Shown: piece by piece, positions 47,739 to 55,854 of the stretch
Numbering within the stretch: the stretch's first letter is position 1
How the letters are laid out: each line of letters opens with the position of its first letter
NCBI RefSeq assembly: GCF_904846675.1
Contig: NZ_CAJHBT010000001.1
Coordinates: 62,001 to 126,000 of the forward strand
Length of the DNA stretch: 64,000 bases
Direction: 5' to 3'
From: Psychrobacter urativorans
GTDB lineage: Bacteria; Pseudomonadota; Gammaproteobacteria; Pseudomonadales; Moraxellaceae
Notes under the pieces: generated by a model
The model's database searches: none
Told to the model about the DNA's origin: nothing
The model's input: only the letters and a program-made list of their open reading frames with translations
Program-made: the position numbers and the translations under genes

Positions 47739-48369
47739 ATTATCGCCCTTGTGCGCTCTTAATATAGGTAGGTTATTATCAGTTTAGATTTAATTATTAG
47801 TCTATCTTTATTAATTAGTATGTCTTAACTTGTTCTTTTTAAACTTAGTTTGTTTAAATTCGGTTGTTTGCCTATTACTAACTTTATTATGCAAGATAAC
47901 TGCCACTATGGCTATACGTATCATGAGCAGACTAGATTGCCTTTAATACAAGTAAAATAAAATCATGCTATGATAACCAGCCAAATTATTCAAATAGTCA
48001 GTCAAGTAACAAACAAATACCAATTAATAAAAGCGTTCAAAAGAAATGCAATAGAGACGTTTATTATACAAAGTTATTTCCTATTAATGACTCAAATTGG
48101 CAGTCTTTAACTTACCGTAATTCATTGTCTTTTATTCTATCAAATTAACCCTATTTTTGGGTTTTATTACCGCTGCTATTATATGCCATCATTACATGAA
48201 ATGACTGGGATGCTAATTTTAATAGTGCTATTAATTTGGTAGTCTTATTGATTATAGCTATATTTGTTATGAGCAGCGCTATTATGGCGGTTTGCAATTT
48301 TTGCTATTATGATGTCGAAGTTCATGCCGTTATATGGGCAGCATATCAAGCTTATAAAAGGATTAATTT
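47739..48369. promoter_or_regulatory. 630-bp divergent intergenic region degP / antiporter
   Basis: A long AT-rich region between two divergent genes. It should hold both promoters. No hairpin with a T-run, no large repeat and no convincing small gene was seen. Short open frames near 48236-48509 overlap the antiporter start and lack ribosome-binding sites. Confidence 0.3.
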
Positions 48370-50712
48370 ATGGATACTGCCCTATTGCTATCCGGCGTGG
48401 TTGGGATTGGCATCGCCGCCCAATGGTTGGCTTGGTATTTAAAGCAACCGTCCATTTTGTTTTTGTTGTTAATTGGCATTATTGTTGGACCCGTTCTAGG
48501 CTACTTTGATCCCGATTTAGTCTTAGGCGATCTGATGTTCCCATTTATCTCTTTGGGCGTCGCTATTATTTTGTTTGAAGGCTCACTGACCTTAGAGTTC
48601 GATGAGATTAAGCAACACGGTACTGTGGTACAGATGCTGGTGTCTGTCGGGGTGCTCATTACTATCGCCATCGTGGCCCTATCAACTTATCTGTTGTTCG
48701 ATGTCGATCCCTTAATTGCCTTATTGTTCGGTGCGCTGGTCTGTGTGACCGGTCCAACCGTGATTATGCCGCTACTGCGCAGTGTCAACCCTAATAAGAC
48801 TATCTCCAACATCTTAAAGTGGGAAGGTATTATCATCGACCCTATCGGCGCGATTGCGGTGGTACTGGTTTATGAATATATTATTTCTGGTGGCGAGGCC
48901 AGCAGCATTTTGCTATTTGCCAAGATTGTAGTACTGGCGACTGTATTAGGCTTGGTCGGGGCGTGGGTGCTCGCATTCTTAATGCGTAAAAATATGGTGC
49001 CTGAATTTTTGCGTAATGTCTTCACCCTCGCCTTTGTCCTGCTGCTGTTTTCGATATCTAACCATTTAGAACACGAGTCTGGGCTATTAACGGTCACAGT
49101 ACTTGGGGTGGCGCTTGCTAACTGGCCAAAATTTCCTCGCGATAATATTTTAGAATTTAACGAATCGCTAACGCTTTTATTAATCTCGGTACTGTTTATC
49201 ATTCTCGCCGCTCGTGTTGAGCTGGCAAGTCTGTTGAGCGTGGGCTTTGCCGGCCTTGTCTTGTTAGCCATAGTGATGTTTGTCGCCCGTCCCTTATCAG
49301 TATGGGCATCTTCTATTGGCTCTAACCTACAAACCAATGAAAAGCTTATGATTAGCTGGATTGGCCCGCGCGGTATTGTTGCCGCCGCCATCTCCTCACT
49401 ATTCGCTATTCGTTTGCAAGAGTATGATATTCAAGGCGTTGAGCTACTCGTACCGCTGGTATTTATGGTCATTATTGGTACTGTGATGATTCAGGGCCTA
49501 GGCGCAAAAATGGTCGGCAACTGGTTAGGCGTCCGCGAACCTGAGACCAACGGTATTCTAGTAGTCGGCTCTAACCCAGTCGCGCTATTAGTCGCGTCCT
49601 CCTTAAAAGAGCAAGGCTTCGATGTCATCGTCGCGCACAATAACTATACCAACATTGCGCGCGCGCGTATGAGTGGCCTGCGTACTTACTTTGGTAACCC
49701 AATCTCAGATCATGCGGACCATCATCTCGACTTAATTGGTATCGGCCACCTATTTGCCATGAGTATGGATAAGGAGATGAACACCCTATCTGAGATTCAT
49801 TATCGCCATGAATTCGGTGAGCAAAAACTTTATCGCCTCAAATTCAGTGATGAAAAGGTCAAAAGCGAGCGCGATGATAAGCAAGCTAATTTTCATTCAC
49901 AATGGCTATTTGGCAAAGACGTAACCTATACCAAGCTTGCCAGCATGCTGTCCAAAAAAGCCCGTATTAAGATTACTAATATCACCGACAGCTATAGTTT
50001 TGCTCAATATAAAGCAGATAATAAGCAGTTCGTACCGCTTTATACCCTTGATAAAGAAGGCAAGATTCACGTCATTACTGATAAGTTCGATGGCAATGTC
50101 GCGCGTGATCGTAAACTTATCGCCTTGGTGGTTGATGACAATGTCCAACCAAAAGCGGTAGACGTCACTGCTAAACAAGAGCAAGCTCGCGCGGTTGCAG
50201 ATGCTGACTTTGAGGCCAAATCTAAAGCGCCTGAAAAGCGTAAAGAAAAAGAATTAACTGATGGTATTGTGGACGCACCAGCGCAAGAGTTGTCGGTAGA
50301 AGGCAAAGAGAATGTTGAGCAGGATGATTCAGATAGTGCCGCTACGACACCATTGCCAACAAAGTCAGCAGAACAAGCTGTTAAAGTAGCCACCGATAAA
50401 GAAGCAGCTTCGAAAGAAAAGCCTACTAGCGTAAAGACGAAAGGCGTCAAGTCTGATAATTCATCCGCAACATCAAAAGATAAGACGGTTATTAAAACCA
50501 ATGCTAATGGTAGTGGTAGCGCGCCTAAAACCAAAAAAGGCTCGCTTGATCCCAATCGTTTGCCGGATACCGATAATAGTAAAAAAAAGGAAGCTAGCAA
50601 CATTAATACTGCTGACAGTAATGACACCACTACTGATAACAAAACTGCTGATAACGTTGAAAGTAGTTCCAATGATAATGCCAAGAAAAACAAAGGCAGT
50701 CAGGATGAATAG
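48370..50712 (+). CDS. cation:proton antiporter (CPA type) with a nucleotide-binding-like domain and a long charged tail
   Basis: A 780-aa inner-membrane antiporter. Residues 1 to about 390 form a CPA-type transporter of some 12-13 helices, with LGVAIILFEGSLTLEFDEI, LVCVTGPTVIMPLLRSV, EGIIIDPIGAIAVVLVYEY (the conserved acidic ion site) and SWIGPRGIVAAAISSLFA. A Rossmann-like TrkA-N type domain follows (NGILVVGSNPVALLVASSL, about 396-415). The last 190 residues or so are low-complexity Lys/Asp/Ser/Ala and end NAKKNKGSQDE. The substrate ion (Na+ or K+) is inferred. AAGGA sits just before the ATG. A strong terminator follows. Confidence 0.88.
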   Translation: MDTALLLSGVVGIGIAAQWLAWYLKQPSILFLLLIGIIVGPVLGYFDPDLVLGDLMFPFISLGVAIILFEGSLTLEFDEIKQHGTVVQMLVSVGVLITIAIVALSTYLLFDVDPLIALLFGALVCVTGPTVIMPLLRSVNPNKTISNILKWEGIIIDPIGAIAVVLVYEYIISGGEASSILLFAKIVVLATVLGLVGAWVLAFLMRKNMVPEFLRNVFTLAFVLLLFSISNHLEHESGLLTVTVLGVALANWPKFPRDNILEFNESLTLLLISVLFIILAARVELASLLSVGFAGLVLLAIVMFVARPLSVWASSIGSNLQTNEKLMISWIGPRGIVAAAISSLFAIRLQEYDIQGVELLVPLVFMVIIGTVMIQGLGAKMVGNWLGVREPETNGILVVGSNPVALLVASSLKEQGFDVIVAHNNYTNIARARMSGLRTYFGNPISDHADHHLDLIGIGHLFAMSMDKEMNTLSEIHYRHEFGEQKLYRLKFSDEKVKSERDDKQANFHSQWLFGKDVTYTKLASMLSKKARIKITNITDSYSFAQYKADNKQFVPLYTLDKEGKIHVITDKFDGNVARDRKLIALVVDDNVQPKAVDVTAKQEQARAVADADFEAKSKAPEKRKEKELTDGIVDAPAQELSVEGKENVEQDDSDSAATTPLPTKSAEQAVKVATDKEAASKEKPTSVKTKGVKSDNSSATSKDKTVIKTNANGSGSAPKTKKGSLDPNRLPDTDNSKKKEASNINTADSNDTTTDNKTADNVESSSNDNAKKNKGSQDE

Positions 50713-50756
50713 CACAATCAGGATAAGTAGCCCTTTATAAAGAAGCATGTATTCTG

Positions 50757-50807
50757 AAATTTAAATAAAAACCCCAGCATCAATAGCTGGGGTTTTTATT
50801 TAAATTT
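50757..50807. terminator. bidirectional terminator antiporter / tmk
   Basis: A 22-bp perfect inverted repeat: 50757-50778 (ends ACCCCAGC) and 50786-50807 (starts GCTGGGGT), loop ATCAATA. A5 and T5 runs lie on both sides of the GC core, so it works in both directions for the convergent antiporter and tmk genes. Confidence 0.92.
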
Positions 50808-50840
50808 GATTATCAAAGCATGCAAACGCTATGTATTATG

Positions 50841-51536
50841 CTAAGAAATATCGAAGCGAGACTGCACCACTTCCCAAACGCGCGCGCTGACCGCGTCCGC
50901 ACTACCTGCTGCGTCAATGCGTTGGATACGCTCAGGATGCTCGGTAGCAAGCGCAATAAAGCCAGCATGTACACGCGTAAAAAATGCCGCCGCCTGCTGT
51001 TCAAAACGATCAGCCGCACTGCGTTTACCCGCACGCGCCATACCTTCAAGCACGGGTAAATCTAACCACAATGTCAATTCAGGCTGACAGGGGATAAACT
51101 GCGTCATAAGAGACTCAATTTTGGTCAATACCGCACTATCGCCATCCGCCCGACCAAAGCCTTGATAAGCAATGGTCGAGTCGATAAAGCGGTCGCATAT
51201 CACCCATGTTCCACGCTGCACGGCCGGTAAGATAATCTGCTGAATATGATCACAGCGCGCTGCAAATAATAACAACAGTTCCGTATCGTCATTAATATCC
51301 GTGGCAGGATCTAATAAGATATCACGCAACCGTTCAGCAAATGGGCTACCACCCGGCTCACGCGTGCGTAGATAGTCGATACCAGCGGCTTGCAGTTGCA
51401 CACATAGCGCTTCGATAGCTGTGGTTTTACCAACGCCTTCGGACCCTTCAAAGCTGATAAAGCGTCCTTTCTGCGCGAACTTATCCACATTATCAGCGTT
51501 AGTTCGAATAGATTTAGCGTTTAAAGATGCTGACAT
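50841..51536 (-). CDS. tmk: thymidylate kinase
   Basis: Tmk phosphorylates dTMP to dTDP. The 231-aa product has the P-loop FEGSEGVGKTT, the DR(E/Y) motif TREPGGSPFAERLRDILL and the DRFIDSTIAYQGFGR segment with the TMP-binding residues. A short extra N-terminus of about 23 residues (MSASLNAKSIRTNADNVDKF) precedes the usual start. It is downstream of mltG with 74 bp between, part of the pabC-mltG-tmk block common in gammaproteobacteria. Confidence 0.97.
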   Translation of the reverse strand: MSASLNAKSIRTNADNVDKFAQKGRFISFEGSEGVGKTTAIEALCVQLQAAGIDYLRTREPGGSPFAERLRDILLDPATDINDDTELLLLFAARCDHIQQIILPAVQRGTWVICDRFIDSTIAYQGFGRADGDSAVLTKIESLMTQFIPCQPELTLWLDLPVLEGMARAGKRSAADRFEQQAAAFFTRVHAGFIALATEHPERIQRIDAAGSADAVSARVWEVVQSRFDIS

Positions 51537-51610
51537 GATGTTGCCTTATATAGCTTATCTCTTTGTTACCTGCTCTAACACAGCCTAATAATTACTAACA
51601 TTATCAGCAC

Positions 51611-52966
51611 TTATTCTGGCGGCGTTTGTGATTTTTTCTCACGCATTACGTTTAGATATTCTTTTACTGCGCGGTTATGATCCGCCAAGCTATTGGTAAA
51701 CTTATGTCCACCGTTACCGGTCGCCACAAAGTACAGCACATCGCTATCGGCAGGATGCAAGGTAGCTTCAATAGAGGCCGCTGACGGCAACGCGATTGGC
51801 GTAGGTGGTAGGCCATCGATTTGGTAAGTGTTATAAGCTGTTTTTTCATCGATATCTTTGCGGCGAATATTACCTTCATAACGACTGCCCATACCATAAA
51901 TAATGGTCGGATCGGTCTGCATGCGCATGCCCATATTTAGGCGGTTATTGAATACTGCCGATACCAAGGGACGCTCTTCTGCCACGCTGGTTTCTTTTTC
52001 GATAATAGAGGCCATAATTAGCGCTTCATAAGGACTGTTATAAGGCAAGTTTGGCGCGCGATTCTCCCACGCTTTGGTGAGCGCTTGCTGCTGTAGCTTA
52101 TACAAATCCGTCAGCACCTGTTTATCCGTTGCGCCCTCGCCATAATAATAGGTATCAGGGGCAAACCAACCCTCAAGATTATGATTGACGATATAATCAT
52201 CACTATTAGTCACCGAGTCCGGCAACACGCCATTGAGATCAAGCGCCTGTGCGATACTGGCATTATCTGCATCATCGGTGAGTACTTCTTTTTTGATACC
52301 TTTGATATCACGTAGGGTTTGGTATAAGTCTTTTGAGGTTTTGCCCTCGATAAGTTGTACCTTAAGCATCGCCACTTTTGCGCCTTGCTCTAGCACTTGC
52401 AAAGCTTCGGCTATCGTTGGGTTCTCAGGTAATTGATAAATACCTGCGTGTAATGGCGCGTCCACTTGCGACTTAATATAAAGCTTAGCAATGCTGGCAG
52501 AAAACAGAGGAACATGCTGCCACTGCGGCAATAAGCCATAATAGGTATCACCCTGCTCAATTGTCACCATCTGTTGCGGTTGGTGAATGCGTCCAAATAA
52601 AGTCTGATATACCATCACCAACAAGAATGCGGCAATCAGCCCGAGCACCAGCAATATCTGATAGCCGCGCTGCATAAAAAATGACGGATTATCTGTTTTG
52701 TAGTGCCGTTTGGTACTTTGTTCATTGATGAGAGAGATATCAGTCACCGGTACTTTATCTTTATCTGCGTCCGCCCTACTCGCGCTATTATTATGATTTG
52801 CCTGAGTCTGCTCCGCACGCGCCTCGTCAGCCGTCACTGGGTCAGAAGTTAACGGCGTATCGGTACGTTCATTCGTATTAGCGCTCTCATTAACGGTACT
52901 GTCTTTTTTATTTGAATCGTTATCATTAGATTGATTAGGCGGCGTTTCGGGTGTCGGCGTGCTCAT
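51611..52966 (-). CDS. mltG: endolytic murein transglycosylase MltG
   Basis: MltG cleaves nascent peptidoglycan strands inside the chain and ends their growth. The 451-aa protein has a hydrophilic cytoplasmic N-terminus of about 100 residues, rich in Asn, Asp, Thr and Glu. One transmembrane helix follows (residues about 102-124), then a periplasmic YceG domain with MASIIEKETSVAEERPLVSAVF; the conserved EKE at 323-325 contains the catalytic Glu. The TDPTIIYGMGSRYEG signature follows. The cytoplasmic extension is much longer than in E. coli. Its usual upstream partner pabC lies 1.85 kb away, separated by the DpnI cassette. Confidence 0.95.
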   Translation of the reverse strand: MSTPTPETPPNQSNDNDSNKKDSTVNESANTNERTDTPLTSDPVTADEARAEQTQANHNNSASRADADKDKVPVTDISLINEQSTKRHYKTDNPSFFMQRGYQILLVLGLIAAFLLVMVYQTLFGRIHQPQQMVTIEQGDTYYGLLPQWQHVPLFSASIAKLYIKSQVDAPLHAGIYQLPENPTIAEALQVLEQGAKVAMLKVQLIEGKTSKDLYQTLRDIKGIKKEVLTDDADNASIAQALDLNGVLPDSVTNSDDYIVNHNLEGWFAPDTYYYGEGATDKQVLTDLYKLQQQALTKAWENRAPNLPYNSPYEALIMASIIEKETSVAEERPLVSAVFNNRLNMGMRMQTDPTIIYGMGSRYEGNIRRKDIDEKTAYNTYQIDGLPPTPIALPSAASIEATLHPADSDVLYFVATGNGGHKFTNSLADHNRAVKEYLNVMREKKSQTPPE

Positions 52967-53130
52967 GGCTACTCATAAGGCAGAAGTTTGTTAGAATTTA
53001 GCATTGAACTGTGGGATTTTCAATGTTATTTGCTCAGTCGTTAATAATTTGCTAATTAATGTCTTATTTAATTTAGCATTTAGCTTACTCTTTAATGTAA
53101 TTTTCTACCTCTATAACACGGCTTTTTACT

Positions 53131-53895
53131 ATGGATTTAAACTTTAATCAAACGCTGGCTGCTAACTATCGCTCACCATCACAAATCATTCGCGTGCTTA
53201 GTGAGGCGTGGGTGAAAGACAATGGCTACTGTCCTAATTGTAGCGCCCAGCCGTTAGCTGAATTTGCCAATAACCAACCGGTTGCTGATTTTTATTGCGC
53301 CAACTGTACCGAACAATTTGAGCTGAAAAGTAAAAAGGCTAAGTTAAGCAATATGATTAACGATGGCGCTTATGACACTATGATGCAGCGCATTAATAGT
53401 GAAGACAATCCCAGCTTTTTCTTTTTAACCTACTCTAAAGAACTCAGCGTAAATAACTTTTTAATCATTCCTAAGCATTTTTTTAAGTCCGACATGATTA
53501 TTAAACGTAAGCCTTTATCACCGACAGCAAAACGCGCAGGCTGGATCAGCTGTAATATTGATTTACGCAAAGTACCTGAATCCGGCAAAGTATTTTTGGT
53601 CAAAAACCAACAAGTGATATCACGAGATACTGTCACTCAAAAATTCCAGCAAACGCTATTTCTACGTGAGCTATCTGTACAATCTCGTGGTTGGACACTT
53701 GACGTTATGCAGTGTGTAGACAAACTACCTGAGCGTTTTACGCTTGCGCAAGTTTATAGCTTTAGCGATATTCTACAAGCTCTCCATATGAACAATAACA
53801 ATGTACACGCCAAAATCCGTCAACAGCTCCAAATTTTACGCGATAAAGGGATTATTGAGTTTTTGAGTCGCGGTCATTACCGAAAGACAATATGA
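53131..53895 (+). CDS. dpnC: DpnI-like methyl-directed restriction endonuclease
   Basis: A 254-aa protein, the same length as Streptococcus DpnI, which cuts GATC only when the adenine is methylated. Recognisable shared segments include PVADFYC, FELKSKKAKLS, NDGAYDTMMQR, PTAKRAGWISCNIDL and KIRQQLQILRDKGIIEF. The PD-(D/E)xK active site falls at the DpnI positions: Asp53, Glu64, Lys66. A zinc site is formed by Cys34, Cys37, Cys56 and Cys59. The C-terminal part (about 183-254) corresponds to the winged-helix domain that also reads methylated GATC. No methyltransferase is next to it. It lies between mltG (divergent) and a convergent unknown gene, 10 bp from its stop. Activity is inferred from the intact residues. 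Confidence 0.95.
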   Translation: MDLNFNQTLAANYRSPSQIIRVLSEAWVKDNGYCPNCSAQPLAEFANNQPVADFYCANCTEQFELKSKKAKLSNMINDGAYDTMMQRINSEDNPSFFFLTYSKELSVNNFLIIPKHFFKSDMIIKRKPLSPTAKRAGWISCNIDLRKVPESGKVFLVKNQQVISRDTVTQKFQQTLFLRELSVQSRGWTLDVMQCVDKLPERFTLAQVYSFSDILQALHMNNNNVHAKIRQQLQILRDKGIIEFLSRGHYRKTI

Positions 53896-53905
53896 ATCGC
53901 TCTAT

Positions 53906-54475
53906 TCATACTAAGCGCTTTTCAGGATAGCCTTTAGGTCTTAGGCGCCCTTTTGTATCAAAATAAGCGGGTGTAGTTAGTATTTTTTGCTCATCCCAAA
54001 GCGGCAAGCACTTGGTTGCAACAAGACGCTCATGATATCTATGAGGCGGATAATCCATCTCTAACTCATCATTGATAGGGAAAAAATGTTGAGCATCGTC
54101 ATCTAAACAAGTATAGCGTCTATTTTTCACATAGTTTTGCCACTGCCATAATAGCGCAATGGGCGTACGAACAGGTTTAGTGAATGCTTGCCTTCTCACA
54201 GTAATAGCGCACATGACATACTCGTAATGAGGTAGACGATGGACACCTTGCTCAATCACCTCCCTGCGTATATGCGCGTATTCAAACATCCCACCATAGG
54301 CGATATATTTTCTACAGTCCTGTAAATACATAACGCCGAACGCTAGTTTTGTATGCTGTGATAAATGAACAACTTTATTTGGTTTGTTCTTCGCTTTCCG
54401 GCAAATTTCATTAAATATCATCAATCGGCGAACATGCAATGGGATGATGGTTTGTTCATAAATAGGACGCATCAT
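53906..54475 (-). CDS. unknown protein of the DpnI cassette
   Basis: A 189-aa soluble protein, basic and rich in Arg, His and Tyr, with no signal peptide or transmembrane segment. AAGGAG lies just before an ATG pair at 54475/54472; the second is better spaced. Segments such as IYEQTIIPLHVRRLMIFNEI, YGGMFEYAHIRREVIEQGVH, LPHYEYVMCAITVRRQAF and the end AYFDTKGRLRPKGYPEKRL look like a folded globular protein, but I recognise no family or catalytic motif. It converges on the DpnI-like gene and diverges from the DpnD-like gene, so it is enclosed by the restriction cassette. It could be a regulator or accessory factor; this is inference from position only. Confidence 0.7.
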   Translation of the reverse strand: MMRPIYEQTIIPLHVRRLMIFNEICRKAKNKPNKVVHLSQHTKLAFGVMYLQDCRKYIAYGGMFEYAHIRREVIEQGVHRLPHYEYVMCAITVRRQAFTKPVRTPIALLWQWQNYVKNRRYTCLDDDAQHFFPINDELEMDYPPHRYHERLVATKCLPLWDEQKILTTPAYFDTKGRLRPKGYPEKRLV

Positions 54476-54613
54476 TTTCTCCTTTTAAAAAAGGATCATT
54501 GATCAACTGGCATCAAGACACAAGCCTGCGTAACAAAAGACGATCACTTCTTTTGATATCCTAAAGAACTTAAGAAAGATGACTAAAATCGTTTGTTGAG
54601 CTTAAGAGTAGAT
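54476..54613. promoter_or_regulatory. divergent promoter region with three GATC sites
   Basis: A 138-bp gap between the unknown gene (minus) and the DpnD-like gene (plus). GATC occurs at 54494-54497, 54501-54504 (within TTGATCAA) and 54542-54545, that is three sites in 52 bp, where about one per 256 bp is expected at random. GATC is the target of DpnI and of Dam. Confidence 0.5.
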
Positions 54614-54811
54614 ATGATGAACAAAAAGGTAAAGGTAGCAAAAACGTTTCACATCGAAATCGTCGAGACGTTAAGCCGGATTATTGACATTGTATCTGAG
54701 GACGAGCAACCCGCACTTTTAAAAGCGCAGGAACTTTATAGAAACGAAGAAGTTGTTCTAGATTCAGAAGACTATATAGATACCAAGTACAATGTTTTTG
54801 AACGGGAATAG
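54614..54811 (+). CDS. dpnD: DpnD/PcfM-family small protein
   Basis: A 65-aa protein matching the DpnD/PcfM family: KTFHIEIVETLSRIIDIVSE, then QELYRNEEVVLDSEDYIDTK. In Streptococcus, dpnD accompanies the DpnI gene dpnC; its role is not known, and relatives occur on plasmids and phages. The start at 54614 (ATGATG) is preceded by AAGAG. An in-frame TTG at 54593 is less likely. It ends 4 bp before the stop of convergent pabC. The presence of this family next to a DpnI homologue confirms that the cassette is a DpnI-type system. Confidence 0.82.
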   Translation: MMNKKVKVAKTFHIEIVETLSRIIDIVSEDEQPALLKAQELYRNEEVVLDSEDYIDTKYNVFERE

Positions 54812-54815
54812 ACCG

Positions 54816-55826
54816 TCAAATTGAGAAACAAATCTTCTCACCCGTCAGCAGGCTAAGCGCGGACACCGGAGTAATCCCACGCACCGCATTACAGAAGAAC
54901 ATCTGAAATAGATTTGGCAAATCAGTATCGGTAAGTGGTCGCTCGACAACCGGAGTAGCTGAAGCCGCAAAAGCATCCATAATCACAGCGCGCATGACTC
55001 CATGCACACCAGAACACTTAAGCGGCGGTGTAAACCACTGCGCTGGTGCTTGATTATCAGTTTTGGAGGGATATTGAGTTTGAGAGTTGAGCTGATAGAA
55101 CATATTGCTCATCGTACCCTCGACCCAATTGCCAGTCATATCACGAACCAGCCCTTCGCCCCATTCTCCACTTAAACCCTTGCCGCTAACCAATTGCAAT
55201 TGCGCCGCTTTGATACGCTGTAGCTCGCCACTGGCAAGGACACTATCAAGACGATTGAGGCTTTTTAGACCTGCCAAAGTTGGTGGTAAACAGGCCAGCT
55301 GGGCAGTTAGGCACACAGCAGAAATAGCCGGCTGCATGGGTACCGAGTGACCATTAAGCAGATGCCAATGTTTGATAGTGGCTATGGTCATGTTTGTTGC
55401 TTTTAGCCGAACCTCGCACTGACTACCAGCGGCACTTGCTGTAAAGCCATAACCGCGAACGCTTTGCGCAGCACGGGTGACGATTAATTTAAGCACGCCG
55501 TTTCGCATCTGCTGGGCATGAGATTGCAGGCTCATCAATAGCGCGTCACTATCAATATCGAGCTGCAAGGCTTGCGCATGCGAACAGAGACGCTGATGAT
55601 GATAGTCGTGCCACAATATCGCGCCATCGATGACGCCCATAGTGGTAAAGAATCCGTCACCATACGCCAGTCCCCGATTATCGAGGCTGAAGGTATTGCT
55701 TGAACTGTTGTTTAAACCGTTATTTAAGCTACCCGCATCTTGCGACCGCAAGCATGTCCAGCCATCACAACTGTCCAAATTATCATGTCTATCGCAACTA
55801 TCCGAGCTATCAAGGTCATTTATCAT
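54816..55826 (-). CDS. pabC: aminodeoxychorismate lyase
   Basis: PabC releases pyruvate from 4-amino-4-deoxychorismate to give p-aminobenzoate for folate. The 336-aa class IV PLP enzyme has DNRGLAYGDGFFTTMGV, GVLKLIVTRAAQSVRGYGF with the PLP lysine region, GEWGEGLVRDMTGNWVEGTMSNMFY and VHGVMRAVIMDA. The first 45 or so residues are an unusual Asp/Ser/Cys/Asn-rich extension (SSDSCDRHDNLDSCDG) without homologous sequence in the family. No clear ribosome-binding site supports the long start, but no later Met precedes the core. It normally sits directly before mltG; here the DpnI cassette separates them. Confidence 0.92.
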   Translation of the reverse strand: MINDLDSSDSCDRHDNLDSCDGWTCLRSQDAGSLNNGLNNSSSNTFSLDNRGLAYGDGFFTTMGVIDGAILWHDYHHQRLCSHAQALQLDIDSDALLMSLQSHAQQMRNGVLKLIVTRAAQSVRGYGFTASAAGSQCEVRLKATNMTIATIKHWHLLNGHSVPMQPAISAVCLTAQLACLPPTLAGLKSLNRLDSVLASGELQRIKAAQLQLVSGKGLSGEWGEGLVRDMTGNWVEGTMSNMFYQLNSQTQYPSKTDNQAPAQWFTPPLKCSGVHGVMRAVIMDAFAASATPVVERPLTDTDLPNLFQMFFCNAVRGITPVSALSLLTGEKICFSI

Positions 55827-55854
55827 AGCTAAGTTATCTTATCTTTTCTATATT

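Noticed and set aside
48870-49391. A 173-codon minus-strand open frame in the antiporter membrane domain.
   Set aside because: It is fully contained in a well-supported membrane-protein gene and has no family motif.
50067-50693. A 208-codon open frame on the minus strand inside the antiporter gene.
   Set aside because: It is antisense to the low-complexity charged tail, its product is a hydrophobic mirror of that tail (Leu/Ser/Val repeats), and there is no ribosome-binding site. The plus-strand gene explains it.
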